From NCBI RefSeq assembly GCF_030269925.1, contig NC_085111.1:2658142-2722141 (forward strand): a stretch of DNA of 64,000 nt. Direction: 5' to 3'. Every line of letters starts with the position of its first letter. Position 1 is the stretch's first letter. Below are positions 1-11,140 of this stretch, one piece after another. Position numbers and translations under genes: made by a program. Source of the DNA: Bombyx mori. Its lineage: Eukaryota > Arthropoda > Insecta > Lepidoptera > Bombycidae. The notes beneath the pieces were generated by a model. That model saw nothing but the letters and a program-made list of their open reading frames with translations. It made no database searches and was not told where the DNA came from.

Positions 1-969
1 TTACCGCTTTGGCTTTGTGCCACGCCAAACCATTCTTGATCGCAGGTAAATTAAGGTTTTATCTCGTGATTAATTCTTAAGAAATGCACGTATGATCTTT
101 TGAAGTGTCATTGATCTCAATTTCCTTAATTAATAATTTTTAATTAGAATAATAAATTAATTTATTTTTATGTTAATATCAGATCTTCAAGCGTCTTTTA
201 ATAATAAGGTGTACATTACGATAATTGTATACACATATGTTTTATAGGACCTCAGCCATACTATGGCCGCATTGAGAGCACCCCCAGCATCGCTTACGGC
301 TTTGGCAGTGGGTTCAGCAGCAACATTGGCGGCATAACTCACACTTCGGGCATCGGACACTCTTTCCAAACCGGCAACGCCGAGGCCTACGGTGGCGGCT
401 TCGCCAACAGCGACGGTCCAGCCTATGCAAGTGGAATCGGAATCGCTAACACCGGAGTCCAGCCCCAGCAATACTACAGAACGTACAACGTTCAGCCTGC
501 GGTCTACCGTCCTGCCCCTACCTACACAAGCTACCAGCCCGCTATTTACAACACAGGATACTATCGCGACCAGGGCTCAGCCATTGCTTCAGCTCAAAAT
601 TTGAACAACTACGGCACTTCCATCGCTCAAAGCCAATCCGGATCCAGGCAAGGATCAGCCGTGTCGACTGTCAGTAACTTAAGAGGTCTCGGTTATGGAT
701 CTGTAGCATCAGCTACCGCTAACGACGGATTTGGTACGGTCATCTCCAGCGCTGACAGTCGCGGAACTGCTATCTCGTCGGCTCAAACTCGTGACGGTCA
801 AGGAGATTACAGCAACGTAGTATCGGCGGCACAAAACATCGGGGGATATAGAGCCAGCACCGCTCAGAGCGTCCAGCAAAGCGGCGGGACCACCCAGCAG
901 AGCGGCGCCAGCAGCATCGACGGCCCCGGCATCCAAGCCAGCCACACTCACTCCGTCAAAACGTTCTAA
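1..969 (+). CDS. Gene 1: secreted Ser/Ala/Gly/Tyr-rich protein (5' partial)
   Basis: Two coding exons are visible: 1-45 (continuing off the left edge) and 248-969. Exon 1 read from base 3 gives the end of a signal peptide (TALALCHAKPFLIA). A phase-1 intron follows, with donor GTAAAT at 46 and acceptor TTTATAG ending at 247, and the frame then stays open to TAA at 967-969. Exon 2 encodes about 240 residues. The first part is Gly/Ser-rich, the middle is Tyr/Pro-rich (QPQQYYRTYNVQPAVYR), and the C-terminal half repeats a loose unit such as GSAIASAQ, GTSIAQSQ, GTAISSAQ. There is no Cys in exon 2 and no recognisable enzyme domain. I infer an extracellular structural protein (cuticle, eggshell or silk type). 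The gene is convergent with gene 2. The start codon lies outside the window. Confidence 0.8.
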
Positions 970-1063
970 ACGACGTAGCCCTAAATGATTTTATTAATTA
1001 AAAACCGAAGACATCGGAGACGACTGTCGGTCACTTGTCTCCATGTCTTTGTTGTAATAGAAA

Positions 1064-1074
1064 AATAAAATAAA
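1064..1074 (+). terminator. Polyadenylation signals of gene 1
   Basis: Two overlapping AATAAA hexamers lie about 95-100 bases after the gene 1 stop codon. They are within about 35 bases of the opposite-strand signal of gene 2. Confidence 0.7.
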
Positions 1075-1096
1075 GACTGCATTCATGTACCGCAAA

Positions 1097-1102
1097 TTTA
1101 TT
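1097..1102 (-). terminator. Polyadenylation signal of gene 2
   Basis: AATAAA on the minus strand, about 56 bases after the gene 2 stop at 1158. The two convergent genes end almost back to back. Confidence 0.6.
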
Positions 1103-1157
1103 TCATTTATACTAAATTGATTATAATTAAATCTAAAAAACACTTACAAAGCATTAG

Positions 1158-1945
1158 TTACGAATCACTCTTGGCACTGTTGTCGAATGGTACTCCGTTA
1201 ATTTCGCCATAGATATGCCCGTTCTCGTTCACGGCCGTGATTGACTCACCGTGTCCGGCGAAACTGGGGTCATAGAAACTCTCAACGTTCCTAACCCAGT
1301 CGTTTATCGGGAATCCTTGGAATGGGGAGATGTAGAATGGGAATAAGTACGGGTGACCGGCTGAGCTTGATGCTGACGCGAAGCTTCTGCCAGTTCCGGT
1401 TTTTCCTGATGATGCGACGCTGATGCTTTGTGCGATCCTTTTTCTGCTTCCATCATTCGTTCGAGTCGCAAAGCTATCGCCGTTCGTATCTGATGTCGAT
1501 ATAGCTACAATTGATTCGCCCGAAGGAGATGATTCTGTAAAAAGACATTAAACATCTTACAGTTCAAGAGAATTTCACTGCTACTAGCCTACTTAATTTT
1601 ATTAAGATTTTATGATTGATAATTGGAAGTGATAGAAACTCGCCGTAACAATGAAACCACTAATGAAAGCTACTGTCGAAAAAATTCAACAATATCATTC
1701 ATTATCATCATTATCCTGCCCTTCTCCCAGTCACCTGGGGTCGGCGCAACATGTTTTCTCCTTCTATACTCTTCTATCATATACCATTTCTTCGCTCACT
1801 CCCCTCTTACCCATATTCAACCCATATCATCATAACTATTTAATACAATATATTTCAGAGACATACCTCTTAAGACGAGCGGTACTCCGTCAACATAAAG
1901 TGACGTCAGACAAGTGGCGACCAAAACAATTATTGTCAATTTCAT
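1158..1945 (-). CDS. Gene 2: secreted Ser-rich protein, 151 aa
   Basis: Complement of join(1158..1534, 1867..1945). Exon 1 starts with ATG at 1945-1943 and encodes 26 residues, a typical signal peptide (MKLTIIVLVATCLTSLYVDG). The donor is GTATGT at 1866 and the acceptor TTACAG ends at 1535. The intron is phase 1, so one base joins two bases to give Glu. The mature part has a Ser/Ala/Thr-rich segment with units like SIVAIS, IAQSISVASS and SFASASSS. It then has a non-repetitive C-terminus with aromatic and Pro residues (HPYLFPFYISPFQGFPIND) ending NSAKSDS. No Cys is present after the signal peptide. No family was recognised. The exon-intron design matches genes 1 and 3-6, which suggests a related extracellular structural role. 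A TATA box lies about 70 bases upstream. The intron holds an RTE LINE tail. Confidence 0.82.
1694..1830 (-). mobile_element. RTE-type LINE 3' tail in the gene 2 intron
   Basis: An ATC/ATT-rich simple tail is followed by a CCTGCCCTTCTCCCAGTCAC block. The block recurs at 2803, 54148 and 57480; the 54148 copy encodes the C-terminus of an RTE-like reverse transcriptase. The orientation is minus, the same as gene 2. Confidence 0.65.
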
Positions 1946-2012
1946 TTTATCCGTGACCAAAACTTAATATATTTAGTAAATGGAGAAATGAAAGACGAAC
2001 CAGACTCTAGCC

Positions 2013-2021
2013 ATTTATATA
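2013..2021 (-). promoter_or_regulatory. TATA box of gene 2
   Basis: Minus-strand TATATAAAT about 70 bases upstream of the gene 2 ATG. This would place the transcription start near 1990 and leave a short 5' UTR. Confidence 0.6.
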
Positions 2022-2525
2022 GGTTGTAGACTCGATTCGTATTAGCCCCACAGCATCCTTGGTTCATCGAACTCTAACATATACAATAATTATAGCTAAG
2101 ATGCGAACGTGATTTTGTAAAAAAATTGGACAGAGAAGAATCGTTCAAGATTTAAGTGTCGGCTTTGTTTTTTTTTTATTACGTTGTTTATGAGATTAAT
2201 TTTGCAATGCTTATTAATAGTAAGTTATAATGATTACATTTAATTTATGTACGGTATTAAAATTATTATCGTTTCTTTCCATTATTGAGGACAGAAGTGT
2301 GATTGTTGAATAAAACACTAGTATCTAATTAAAATCTTTAAACCTTACACAGAAAATATTATAAAGAAATGAATGGAATCAATACTAGTTAGATATTGTG
2401 CTTAAAACTAAATTTGCCTTAAGTCATATTCAATTAACTCTTTTTTTTAAATAGTATTAAGGGTTAAAATCACTATATTATTGTAACATAAACATAGACA
2501 CGCTAATCCTAGATTTCTCTAAACT
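2022..2525. other. AT-rich upstream region of gene 2
   Basis: I see no gene or recognisable repeat. It is AT-rich with a short T-run near 2168 and presumably contains gene 2 upstream control sequence. Confidence 0.4.
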
Positions 2526-2529
2526 ATAT

Positions 2530-2758
2530 TTTCAAACACGTCACTTCGGATCTTCCCGAACCACTATCGGTGCCTTTAGGCATTCCAAACAGCGGTCACC
2601 GTTCTCGTTAAATCCGTCGAATGCGATGAAGGATTCGTCGCGAAAATTAACTCACAGACACAACCGACGGAGTTTCGGATCTTTTCAATGGGTCGCGATT
2701 CCGATCCGGTAGTAGAATCGGCGAAGCGCTACTCTTGCTTGGGTTAACCAGTGACATC
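2530..2758 (+). mobile_element. Jockey-type LINE 3' end, degraded
   Basis: A diverged plus-strand copy of the segment around GGGTCGCGATTCCGATCCGG that is found in the 3' ends at 14300 and 51430 (+) and in reverse at 4713, 28977 and 39598. It has no open frame. Confidence 0.6.
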
Positions 2759-2802
2759 ACATCGCTTTCAAAAAAACTTATCATTATATATTTATTTATC
2801 AT

Positions 2803-2868
2803 TATCCTGCCCTTCTCCCAATCACCTGGGGTCGGCGCAACATGTTTTCTCCTTCCATACTCTTCTAT
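2803..2868 (-). mobile_element. RTE-type LINE 3' tail fragment
   Basis: A short second copy of the tail seen in the gene 2 intron, including the same CACCTGGGGTCGGCGCAACA core. Confidence 0.6.
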
Positions 2869-2869
2869 C

Positions 2870-3267
2870 ATAATATGATAATGCTCGGAATTAAAAATAA
2901 AAATAATAAACGTGTCTGAAATCACTATTGAATACACTTTTATAATATATAGTTTTATAACATAGACAAACAAAAAACGATCTTATTACTTACGAACTTT
3001 AAGCAAAAATCTAAATATTCGTTGAAGTAAAAACTACCCCACACTTAAAATCTAAGGGCATATCCACTCTACTAGAAAGATGCAGAATCAAACTAGATAT
3101 CTAACTGGATATATAAAATCAAACTAGACTCATGCGGGATGAATCAGATAAAATTAATAAATGAAAAGAACTTAAGAGAAATTTAAGATCGATATACCTT
3201 TATAAGTTACATCAACATTATTATAATAATATATTACAACACCCTACTATTTAAATTAAGTTACATC
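2870..3267. other. AT-rich spacer
   Basis: No coding or repeat signal was recognised. Confidence 0.4.
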
Positions 3268-3488
3268 ATTGTGATCGCACGGGTAGGTAACACCGCCCTG
3301 CCTATTTCTGCCGTGAAGCAATAATGCGTTTCGGTTTGAAGGGTGGGGCAGCCGTTGTAACTGTACTGAGACCTTAGAACTCATATCTCAAGGTGGGTGG
3401 CGTCATTTACGTTTTAGATGACTATGGGCTCCGGTAACCGCTTAACACCAGGTGGGCCGTGAGCTCGTCCACCCATCTAACTAATAAT
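3268..3488 (+). mobile_element. Bm1 SINE body
   Basis: Matches the widely repeated body (CTGCCTATTTCTGCCGTGAA, then a GTGGGCCGTGAGCTCGTCCA region near the end). The first few bases of the body are diverged or lost. Confidence 0.85.
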
Positions 3489-4145
3489 AAATCAAAATTT
3501 GGCTTAAGCGAAATTTAGTTTTGAATCGAATATTAGACAATTATTAACTTTATTAATTTGAACATCCTACAGCTAATGTATATTTCCAGACGAATATAAC
3601 AGTTATTACTAAGGACTTACTCCGAACGATAACATAAGAACTTTACATCTAGAGAAACTCACCGGGATGATGTATGGATTAGGTTGCACGTTGCAATAGG
3701 ACCAGAGTCTTGGTGAAGGCTAGCTGAAGGCGTTTAAAGCATGAGTTACTGGATCTGATGGATTCGTAAGGACGTGTGAAATGCATGTCTGATGTGAACT
3801 GGTGGTGAATTGTATACAGGTGTTTGGGTTAAAATGGCCTTTCTCAGTTAAGCACCTTCGTAATTATTTGCTAATATTAAATTTTATAGGATTTTAAATT
3901 AAATTGTTTAAAGACACAATGTGATGTTTTTTCTTGACAACAGACGGCTTAAAAAACGACTATTTCTAATTTGCGCTTGGAACTAGTCTAGATTAGAGTC
4001 CCCCGTACTTAATGAAGACATGTTTGAATTTTTTCTATAAAAAACCCGTTTTGATACATTTAAATACGTGTAATCTAATTTTAATACGGTACTTTGTACG
4101 AGTATTCACTTATCACTGAAACCGCAGATGGTTAAAAATAAGACG
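3489..4145. other. AT-rich spacer
   Basis: No gene or clear repeat recognised. The region ends at the target-site duplication of the next LINE. Confidence 0.4.
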
Positions 4146-4703
4146 AAAGTCATAATGATCTTTTTTTTTTTTTTTCATGTAGAGGGCCGAACCTCCTACG
4201 AGGTCCCCGCGCAAAAGGGGCGCGCGGGGTATATGAGACTCAACGATCTGCATGGTGTTGTGAGCAGACCGCGGGCCCAAGGATTTTAGGACATACCCAC
4301 TAAACGACTCCCCTGCACTCTTACACCCGACGTCCGATCCCCTCCGAGGTCAGAACCCGGATGAGGTAGGGGGGCTACCGCGGTCAACACTACAACCAGA
4401 CGGCGCGGCTCACCCCAAGGACGCCCAGCCGACGGAGCCTTCGAGGCGAATCGAAGGCTCTGAAACGTCGGCCGTCTCGGTACGGCAGCCCGTCGGGCCG
4501 CCCAGACGGTGCCGCTGGTGTCCCGGAATACCCCGCTGGACCAGAACCAGCCTGCCGGGTCGGGACGCGATACACCGTCGACCGGTCGCTCTATTCACTC
4601 CACGGCAGCGCGCTAGAGTGCTGGTAGCGCGCCGCGCGGCCTCACCCCCTCAGGTCGCCCCTTGACCTTCACCGGGGGGAGGCCGCTAAAGTCATAATGA
4701 TCT
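4146..4703 (-). mobile_element. 5'-truncated GC-rich LINE with 16-bp target duplication
   Basis: The direct repeat AAAGTCATAATGATCT lies at 4146-4161 and 4688-4703. Between them is a T-run (the poly-A of a minus-strand insertion) and about 510 bases of GC-rich sequence unlike the AT-rich surroundings. A diverged relative lies at 52795-53145. Short open frames inside it are not coherent, so this is probably a 3' UTR. The LINE clade was not identified. Confidence 0.8.
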
Positions 4704-4712
4704 GACTTATTC

Positions 4713-5035
4713 TTTTTTTTTTCCTACCTAAGCTGATAGCCTTGAGGGGCTATTTCAGCGTAACCTTAACTAGTAGGTGAACTCACGGGGCTCAAACCTG
4801 ACGACGTTGCTAACACGAACCCTAGCAACAGCCGTGCTTCGCAGAATCTACTACCGGATCGGAAACGCGACCCACTGAGAAGATCCGGCGAGAAACTCAG
4901 TGGGCTATGTCTATGAGTTTATTTACTCGTCGAGCCCTTCGTCGCAAGTGACGGGTTCGACGAGAACGATGACCGGCGCTTGAGGTACCTAAAAGCACCG
5001 TTAGTGGATCGGGAGGATCCGAAATGACGTGAGAG
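4713..5035 (-). mobile_element. Jockey-type LINE 3' end
   Basis: Poly-T followed by CTACCTAAGCTGATAGCCTT and the GATCCGGCGAGAAACTCAGT block, colinear with the 3' part of the RT-bearing copy at 28977-30205. It is 5'-truncated and inserted only ten bases from the preceding LINE. Confidence 0.8.
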
Positions 5036-5040
5036 CTGAC

Positions 5041-5340
5041 TATAATTTCGAATAAACTATCAAACATTAAGATTTTATCTTTACGCTTATATTGGTTTTA
5101 ATATTATGTAGAATCTGCGATAATGTTAAAAGCGCTTCTCCTTAATAACACAGAGCAAACACATAAATCTATGGTTCGGACATAATAAATCAACAAACCG
5201 TTAGCTGCAAAACGTAGTATAGTCAGAAGTCGCGAATTTTGAAAGCTTCTAAAAATTTATAACCGTAGCCATAATAGGAATAGTGTGTTAATTGAGATTA
5301 TTACTGCATTTTACGAACACACCTCGTTCTCTAAATGAGT
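5041..5340. other. AT-rich spacer
   Basis: Nothing recognised. It ends at the poly-T of the large LINE. Confidence 0.4.
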
Positions 5341-8300
5341 TTTTTTTTTTTTTTTTTTATTGCCTTTGTAGGCAGACGGGCATACGGCCCACCTGATGGT
5401 GAGTGGTTACCGTCGCCCATGGACTTCAGCAATGCCAGGGGCAGAGCCAAGCCGCTGCCTACCGCTTAATACTCTCCATAAGCCTCGTTTGAAAAAGGAC
5501 ATGTCATAGCGCTCGGGAAACACCGTGGAGGGGAGCTCATTCCATAGCCGGATGGTACGTGGCAAAAAAGATCTCTGGAAACGCACTGTGGATGACCGCA
5601 GTGGCTCCAGGTAGTATGGATGAACTCTACTCCGGTGGCGGGCGGTGCGATGGTAAAAACGAGATGCTGGTATCATCTCGAACAATTCCTCAGAGCACTC
5701 CCCATGGAACATACGGTACAAAATACAGAGGGAACCGAAGTCCCTCCGCAGACCCAGAGTCTCCAAACGATCCGAGAGAATGGGATTATCGACAATCCGA
5801 ACGGCCCTCCTCTGTATGGAGTCAAATGGAAGAAGCTGGTATTTGGGAGCCCCGGCCCAGAGATGGGAGCAGTACTCCACGCGAGGCCGGACTTGTGCTT
5901 TATATAGCAAAAGTCTTTGTCCAGGCGTGAAGTACCGCTTCGCTCTGTTGAGGACTCCCAGCATTTTGGACGCCAACTTGGCTTTGCCTTCCAAATGACT
6001 CCGAAACTGGACATCGCTCGAAATGTCGACCCCAAGTATCCCGATACTCTCGGAAGGTTGCAGGGATACTCCTTGGAATTGCGGCGCCATGACAAAGGGG
6101 TCCTTCTTCGCAGTGAACGCGCAAACCTGTGTCTTCAACGGGTTGAATTGAACTAAGTTCGATTCACCCCATTTGGAGACTCGCCCCAGAGAGTTCTCCA
6201 CTTCAGACACAAGTTTTGATCGTCTCTCTTGCACCACGCTCCGAGAGAGACTCTGATGGCCGATATATCGCGCATCCCCCGTGCTATCATCTGCATAGCA
6301 ATGCATGCCATCAATAGACAGCATGTCATTGATATACAGGATGAAAAGCGTGGGGGAGAGCACCGAACCTTGTGGAACGCCAGCGTTAATGGTCATGGTA
6401 TCAGAACAGTCACCGTCTACAACGACCGTGATGCTCCGCCCATCCAAAAAGCTAGCGATCCACTTGCAGAGACCCTCGGGGATTCCGTAAGATGGTAACT
6501 TCGATAGAAGTGCCCTATGCCAGACCCTGTCGAAGGCCTTCGCGATATCAAGGCTCACAGCAAGAGCCTCGCCCTTGCTCTCCAAGGCTTCAGCCCACCT
6601 GTGAGTAAGGTATACAAGAAGATCGCCAGCTGAGCGACCGTGACGGAAACCGTACTGTCGGTCACTGATCAGCTGGCGATCTTCAAGATACTTCAGGAGT
6701 TGTGTATTTATAATTCGCTCCATCACCTTGGAAAGCAAGGAAGTTATCGCGATAGGCCTGTAGCTCGATGGGTCCGACCGGTCACCCTTCTTGGGGATAG
6801 GGTGGACGTGGGCGGTCTTCCATGAAGACGGAACCCTGTTAGTGCAATAAGAGAGGCGATACAAACGCGTTAGCGCAGGTGTCAGCTCAGGGGCGCACGT
6901 TTTCAAAACCACTGCGGGGATGCCGTCTGGCCCACTCGACTTATGGACGTCCAGGAGTCTGAGCTCCCGCCTGACTGCACACTGTGTGAAGCAGATTTCC
7001 GGCAGGGAGCTATCACACCGGGGGATGTTCGGTGGTGTGGCACCCCCGTCGTCCACAGTCGAGTTCGAGGCGAAGAGTTTGACCAGAAGGTCAGCCTTCT
7101 CTTTCGCGCTGTGGGCCAGATTGTCATCGGACTTGCGCAGTGGTGGGAGACTAGACCTGCAGAAGTTTCCTTCTGCAGCTTTGGCGAGCGACCAAAAAGC
7201 ACGGCTCCCGGAGGGATAGCTCTTCAATCGCTCGCCAACTCTAGCGACGTGCTCCGACTTCGCCTTGGCAATTACCTTCTTGTAGGACCTGGAAGCGGCG
7301 TTATATTTCCGCCTTTCCCCTGAGATGTTAGGATCCCGACGTCTCCTGGCATTATCCCATGCCACGTATGCGGACCGCTTGAGGTGTGCAGCATCCCTGC
7401 TGGCATTGTTATACCAGGGTCTGCTGCGACCCCCAACGGGCACTTCAGAGGAGGGAATAAACAATTCCATCCCCTGGAGCACCACGTCTTTAAGACGGTC
7501 CGCACAGACGTCAGGATCAGCAGAGGAAAAGCAGAACCGCCCCCATGGGTAGGATGCGTAAAATTCACGCAATCCATCCCAGTCTGCTGACATATACCGC
7601 CAAACTCTTCGATACCTGGTTGTCGTTCGACGATCAGGACGAGAGAGTAGTACGGCAGCACGAATAAGGCAGTGATCAGACGATCCAAGCGGAGCGTCGA
7701 CCACCACACTGTATCCGGCCGGATCTGTGGTCAGCAGAAGGTCCAACAAAGAAGGCTCGTGCCCCTCGATATCTGGGACACGGGTGGGCTGTGTCACCAG
7801 CTGGGAGAAGCCGTAGGCCAAGGCGAAATCGTAGGCAGTCCGACCCGGGAGGTCAGTGGTTCTGGATCCCAACCACTCTTGGTGGTGAGCGTTAAAGTCT
7901 CCAAGAACCACCACCTCCGCAGATGGGTACTGCTCAAGCACGCGGTTAGTCCCCTCTTGCACATGCTCAAACAGAGCTGAACCTGCATCACTGCTGTGGG
8001 ACCTGTACAGGCACGCGTAGATTCGGCTACGGCCCCCGTGATCTACGCGCAGCCACAAGAGGGACAGGTCCCGTTGTTCGAGGCCCCGAAGAGGCGACAA
8101 CAGACATCAGCCCGGACGAATACGCACACCCCGGCTTTACGCAGGAAGTTGTGCTCCAATACGTAGCCGGGGTATTCAAGGTATGAGGTATCATCCGGAG
8201 CAGATATCTGCGTCTCCGTTAAAAAAAGCAGGGCAGGCTGCGCCGTCTCAAGGTGGTGGTGTACGGCGTCAAGGTTGCTATGTAGGCCCCTGACATTGCT

Positions 8301-8640
8301 GAAATCCACATTAAATGTGGAATGGGGGACCGCCTGTGAAACCCTTTTCTTTTTTTTTGTCGTCTTCATGATGTTTAAGTTTTCGGAGAGTAGGATTAGG
8401 AGAGGTAGGATGTTGGAGGTGAGATCGAGGCAACACCTGAATGAAGCGCGGAACATAGTACGTGCTCGACCACGGGTTGCGTGAGAGACTGACGCAGGGC
8501 ATGGAAGGGCCCCCAGTCCACTCTGCGTGCGATCGCCGGGATCCACTCCGGTCTCCGACTCCGGCACGACGACCGCACGGCAGGATTTTACACCGGTTGG
8601 CGGGACAGCTTCCCGGGGCGGAGTTTAGTAGAGACACCCG
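5341..8640 (-). mobile_element. CR1/Jockey-like LINE, nearly complete ORF2 (LINE-A)
   Basis: Minus-strand non-LTR retrotransposon. Poly-A appears as a T-run at 5341-5359, followed by the family's conserved 3' tail (TTGTAGGCAGACGGGCATAC) that recurs at 9762, 15311, 21455, 34997, 50225, 51279, 56137 and 63280. The body carries endonuclease and reverse transcriptase coding. GC-rich sequence continues to about 8990 and may be the 5' UTR or the region before ORF2. No ORF1 with zinc knuckles was found. A target duplication was not identified, so the 5' limit is uncertain. I recall BMC1-like LINEs of this type in Bombyx, but the family name is not verified. Confidence 0.85.
5407..8567 (-). pseudogene. 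LINE-A ORF2: endonuclease plus reverse transcriptase, one frameshift
   Basis: The main open frame is 5407-8100 (897 codons). In it an APE-type endonuclease shows GDFNAHH at residues 68-74 and SDHCLI at 141-146. A reverse transcriptase follows, with DIAKAFDRVWH at 518-528, GVPQGSVLSP at 574-583 and the catalytic YADD at 602-605. The endonuclease N-terminus (SNVRGLHSNLD, LFLTETQ) is in a different frame at 8043-8567, so a one-base indel near 8090 breaks ORF2. There is no RNase H domain, as expected for CR1/Jockey types. It copies its RNA into DNA at a nicked target. Apart from the frameshift the catalytic motifs look intact, so this copy is young. Confidence 0.88.
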
Positions 8641-9761
8641 GGTTCAGGTCCCCTACTGACCGGCGGGCGGCAGCGGGTACCGTTTCACTGGGTCTCCCTA
8701 TACCCCCGTCAAACAATCACGCCCCGTGAGTTCGCACGCACGTCTGCTCCGCAAGTTCCAGGCGTCACCAAGACTCAACCCCAACAAGGAAGGGGAAAGG
8801 GAAGGGATAGAACTGGCTCTCCAACCCACACGCCGGAACACAGCTAGGCTATTTGGCGGCGGACTCTAATTGGAGGGTGGTCGCCAGCCAGTCGGACTAG
8901 GTCCTACCACCGGTTATGTTTTCGGCTCCCGTTTAGCACCACCCAGGGGTCACTTGTAGGGAATCGCGGGTTAAACCTACGGAAGCGGGAAGCACCAAAA
9001 GTCACGCAATTAATCGTCAAACAATAAAGGACACAAAGCCAAGTCATTATCAGCCAAATGAAAAGACGCCCAATTTCTTCTGAAGTTTGAGTCAGATTGG
9101 CCCACAAAATCACTTTAGTCTCTCAGTGGTCACCCATACGCAATAACGTGTATTTAAGCGCCCACTAAGGACTGCAAGCAATTCCGTATCGCTTAAAATA
9201 TGAACTTCATAAAAAAAACACAAGAGAACTCTGAACAAGCGTTGCTTTAAACACTCTAGTCTACTTCCAAAATCAAGATATTTTGTTTGAATGTTACTTT
9301 TTTTTTCATTTTCACTTAAATTGTACAGATAAATATAAATTAAGTACCTGTGATATATCTCGATTGTTATTGTTAAGATTCATTATTTTTTTTGCAATCT
9401 CCATATCAATTTTGAGATCGATCTAACAACTCCCGCCTCAGGCTTAGATGTTAAATTTGCAGAAGGTACAGGTAATAACTTTCTTTTTTGCATTAGGTGG
9501 GTACAGAGCCCGACCTTTCTTGTGTTCAGTGTTGATAAAACTGAAAATTGCCGTCATCCTGGGACATTGTACAGGATACTGAATGCTGGCGTTATTTGGG
9601 CTTACCGCTAAAGTAAAGCAAAGGGTCCTAGGGGCCAGGCCTGTAAAGGATTTCGAAAGAAGAACATGGTTAGGGAACGAAGATCGGATATGTGAATACT
9701 ACATGTAATAGCTAAAGGTTGTTGGAATTTCGTTCTACTGGTACCGCTGATCAATTGTCCA
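8641..9761. other. LINE 5' remnant, then AT-rich spacer
   Basis: 8641 to about 8990 is GC-rich and probably belongs to the adjoining LINE. From about 9000 to 9761 the DNA is AT-rich with no recognised gene or repeat. Confidence 0.4.
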
Positions 9762-10083
9762 CCATCTTGTTTTTACCATCGCACTGCCCGCCAACGGAGT
9801 AGAGTTCATCCATACTACCTGGAGCCACTGCGTTCATCTACAGTGCGCTTCCAGAGATATTTTTTTTCCACGTAACATCCGGCTTTGGAATGAGCTTCCC
9901 TCCACGGTTTTTCCCGAGCGCTATGACATGTTCTTCTTCAAACGAGGCTTGTGGAGAGTACTTAACGGTAGGCAGCGGCTTGGCTCTGCTCCTGGCATTG
10001 CTGAAGTCCATGGGCGACGGTAACTACTCACCATCAGGTGGGCCGTATGCTCATCTGCCTACAAGGGCAATAAAAAAAAAACA
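9762..10083 (+). mobile_element. LINE-A 3' end, truncated
   Basis: Carries the C-terminus of the ORF2 frame (around TCCACGGTTTTTCCCGAGCG) and the conserved 3' tail, ending in an A-run at 10071. It is diverged from the full copy. Confidence 0.8.
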
Positions 10084-11080
10084 CTAGGTAAATTCATTGC
10101 AGGATTCTTCAACATTAAATTGAAACACAAACTAATATATTGAGAGATGGCCAAACGAATCAGGTACAGATAATCAAAAGAACAAACATATAAACAAACA
10201 GACAAACGAGAACTAATAAATAATTAAAATTATATTCAAATTGTTTACCTCAGACACGTGTTCAAAAGTCTTTGAACGCCAACATTAGACAGGAAACTAA
10301 AATTAATTAGAAATAAAATGAGAATCGTTTATTAATGTAACCGACCGAACCAGTTTCTGATTTTCATAGCATCAGAGCTACAAAAACTTAAACGGTTCGA
10401 TATAAAAGATCAGTGTGACATCAGTGATCATATAATGCACTGTTTCTTTGGTCTATTAAATTCGGTATGATAAGCAGTAACGTTCACAGACAAGCACCTA
10501 CTCACATAAGTTTATAACATTCACAGATTGTCATAGGTTGAATGATTTTGGTGATTGGATTAAATCGCATTGTAAAGTACATTTGAGTTAGGTACCAGTC
10601 ATGCCAAAGAACAGTTGTTATGTCAAAAATATTGAGTTTTAAAATTCACGACTCAGGAAGAACGACATTCACGCTTAGATGCATAAGGGCTCAGATAGTC
10701 CATTGATAAATAAAGTCGGATTATCGTATGGTTCAGCGCAGGTACTTGAATTACTTGAGGCTATAATTCGTACCATACATTAGACTTCAAACGAATTTTG
10801 AATAAATTTTGATAAAATTGACGAAGAGAGAAAACCTGAATTAAAAACTAGATCGTAAGATAGAAATACAGTTAGGATTGAAGAAATAAAATTACATCAA
10901 CATTGTGAGAAATACTGAAATGGTTTAAGACTCAATAAATACAGAGAATATTCGTAATCATACAATGGAGAAATGGACTCCATTTAAATAGCCGATAAAT
11001 GGATCTGTCCACATCAATATTTATTAAAAAAAAAACCGTTTCTTTAGAGACTATAAATCGAAAACGAGATTTTTTACGAT
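10084..11080. other. AT-rich region upstream of gene 3
   Basis: No gene or repeat recognised. It probably includes gene 3 control sequence. Confidence 0.4.
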
Positions 11081-11084
11081 GGAA

Positions 11085-11090
11085 TATAAA
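11085..11090 (+). promoter_or_regulatory. Possible TATA box of gene 3
   Basis: TATAAA 56 bases upstream of the gene 3 ATG, which suits a start site near 11115. No strong initiator was seen. Confidence 0.45.
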
Positions 11091-11140
11091 GTGAGATTCT
11101 GTTAGTTGATCTTGCATTTCTAATCCACGTTTCTATCACG

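Noticed and set aside
5559..7980. Many open frames opposite or overlapping the LINE ORF2
   Set aside because: They are shadows of the 897-codon reverse transcriptase frame.
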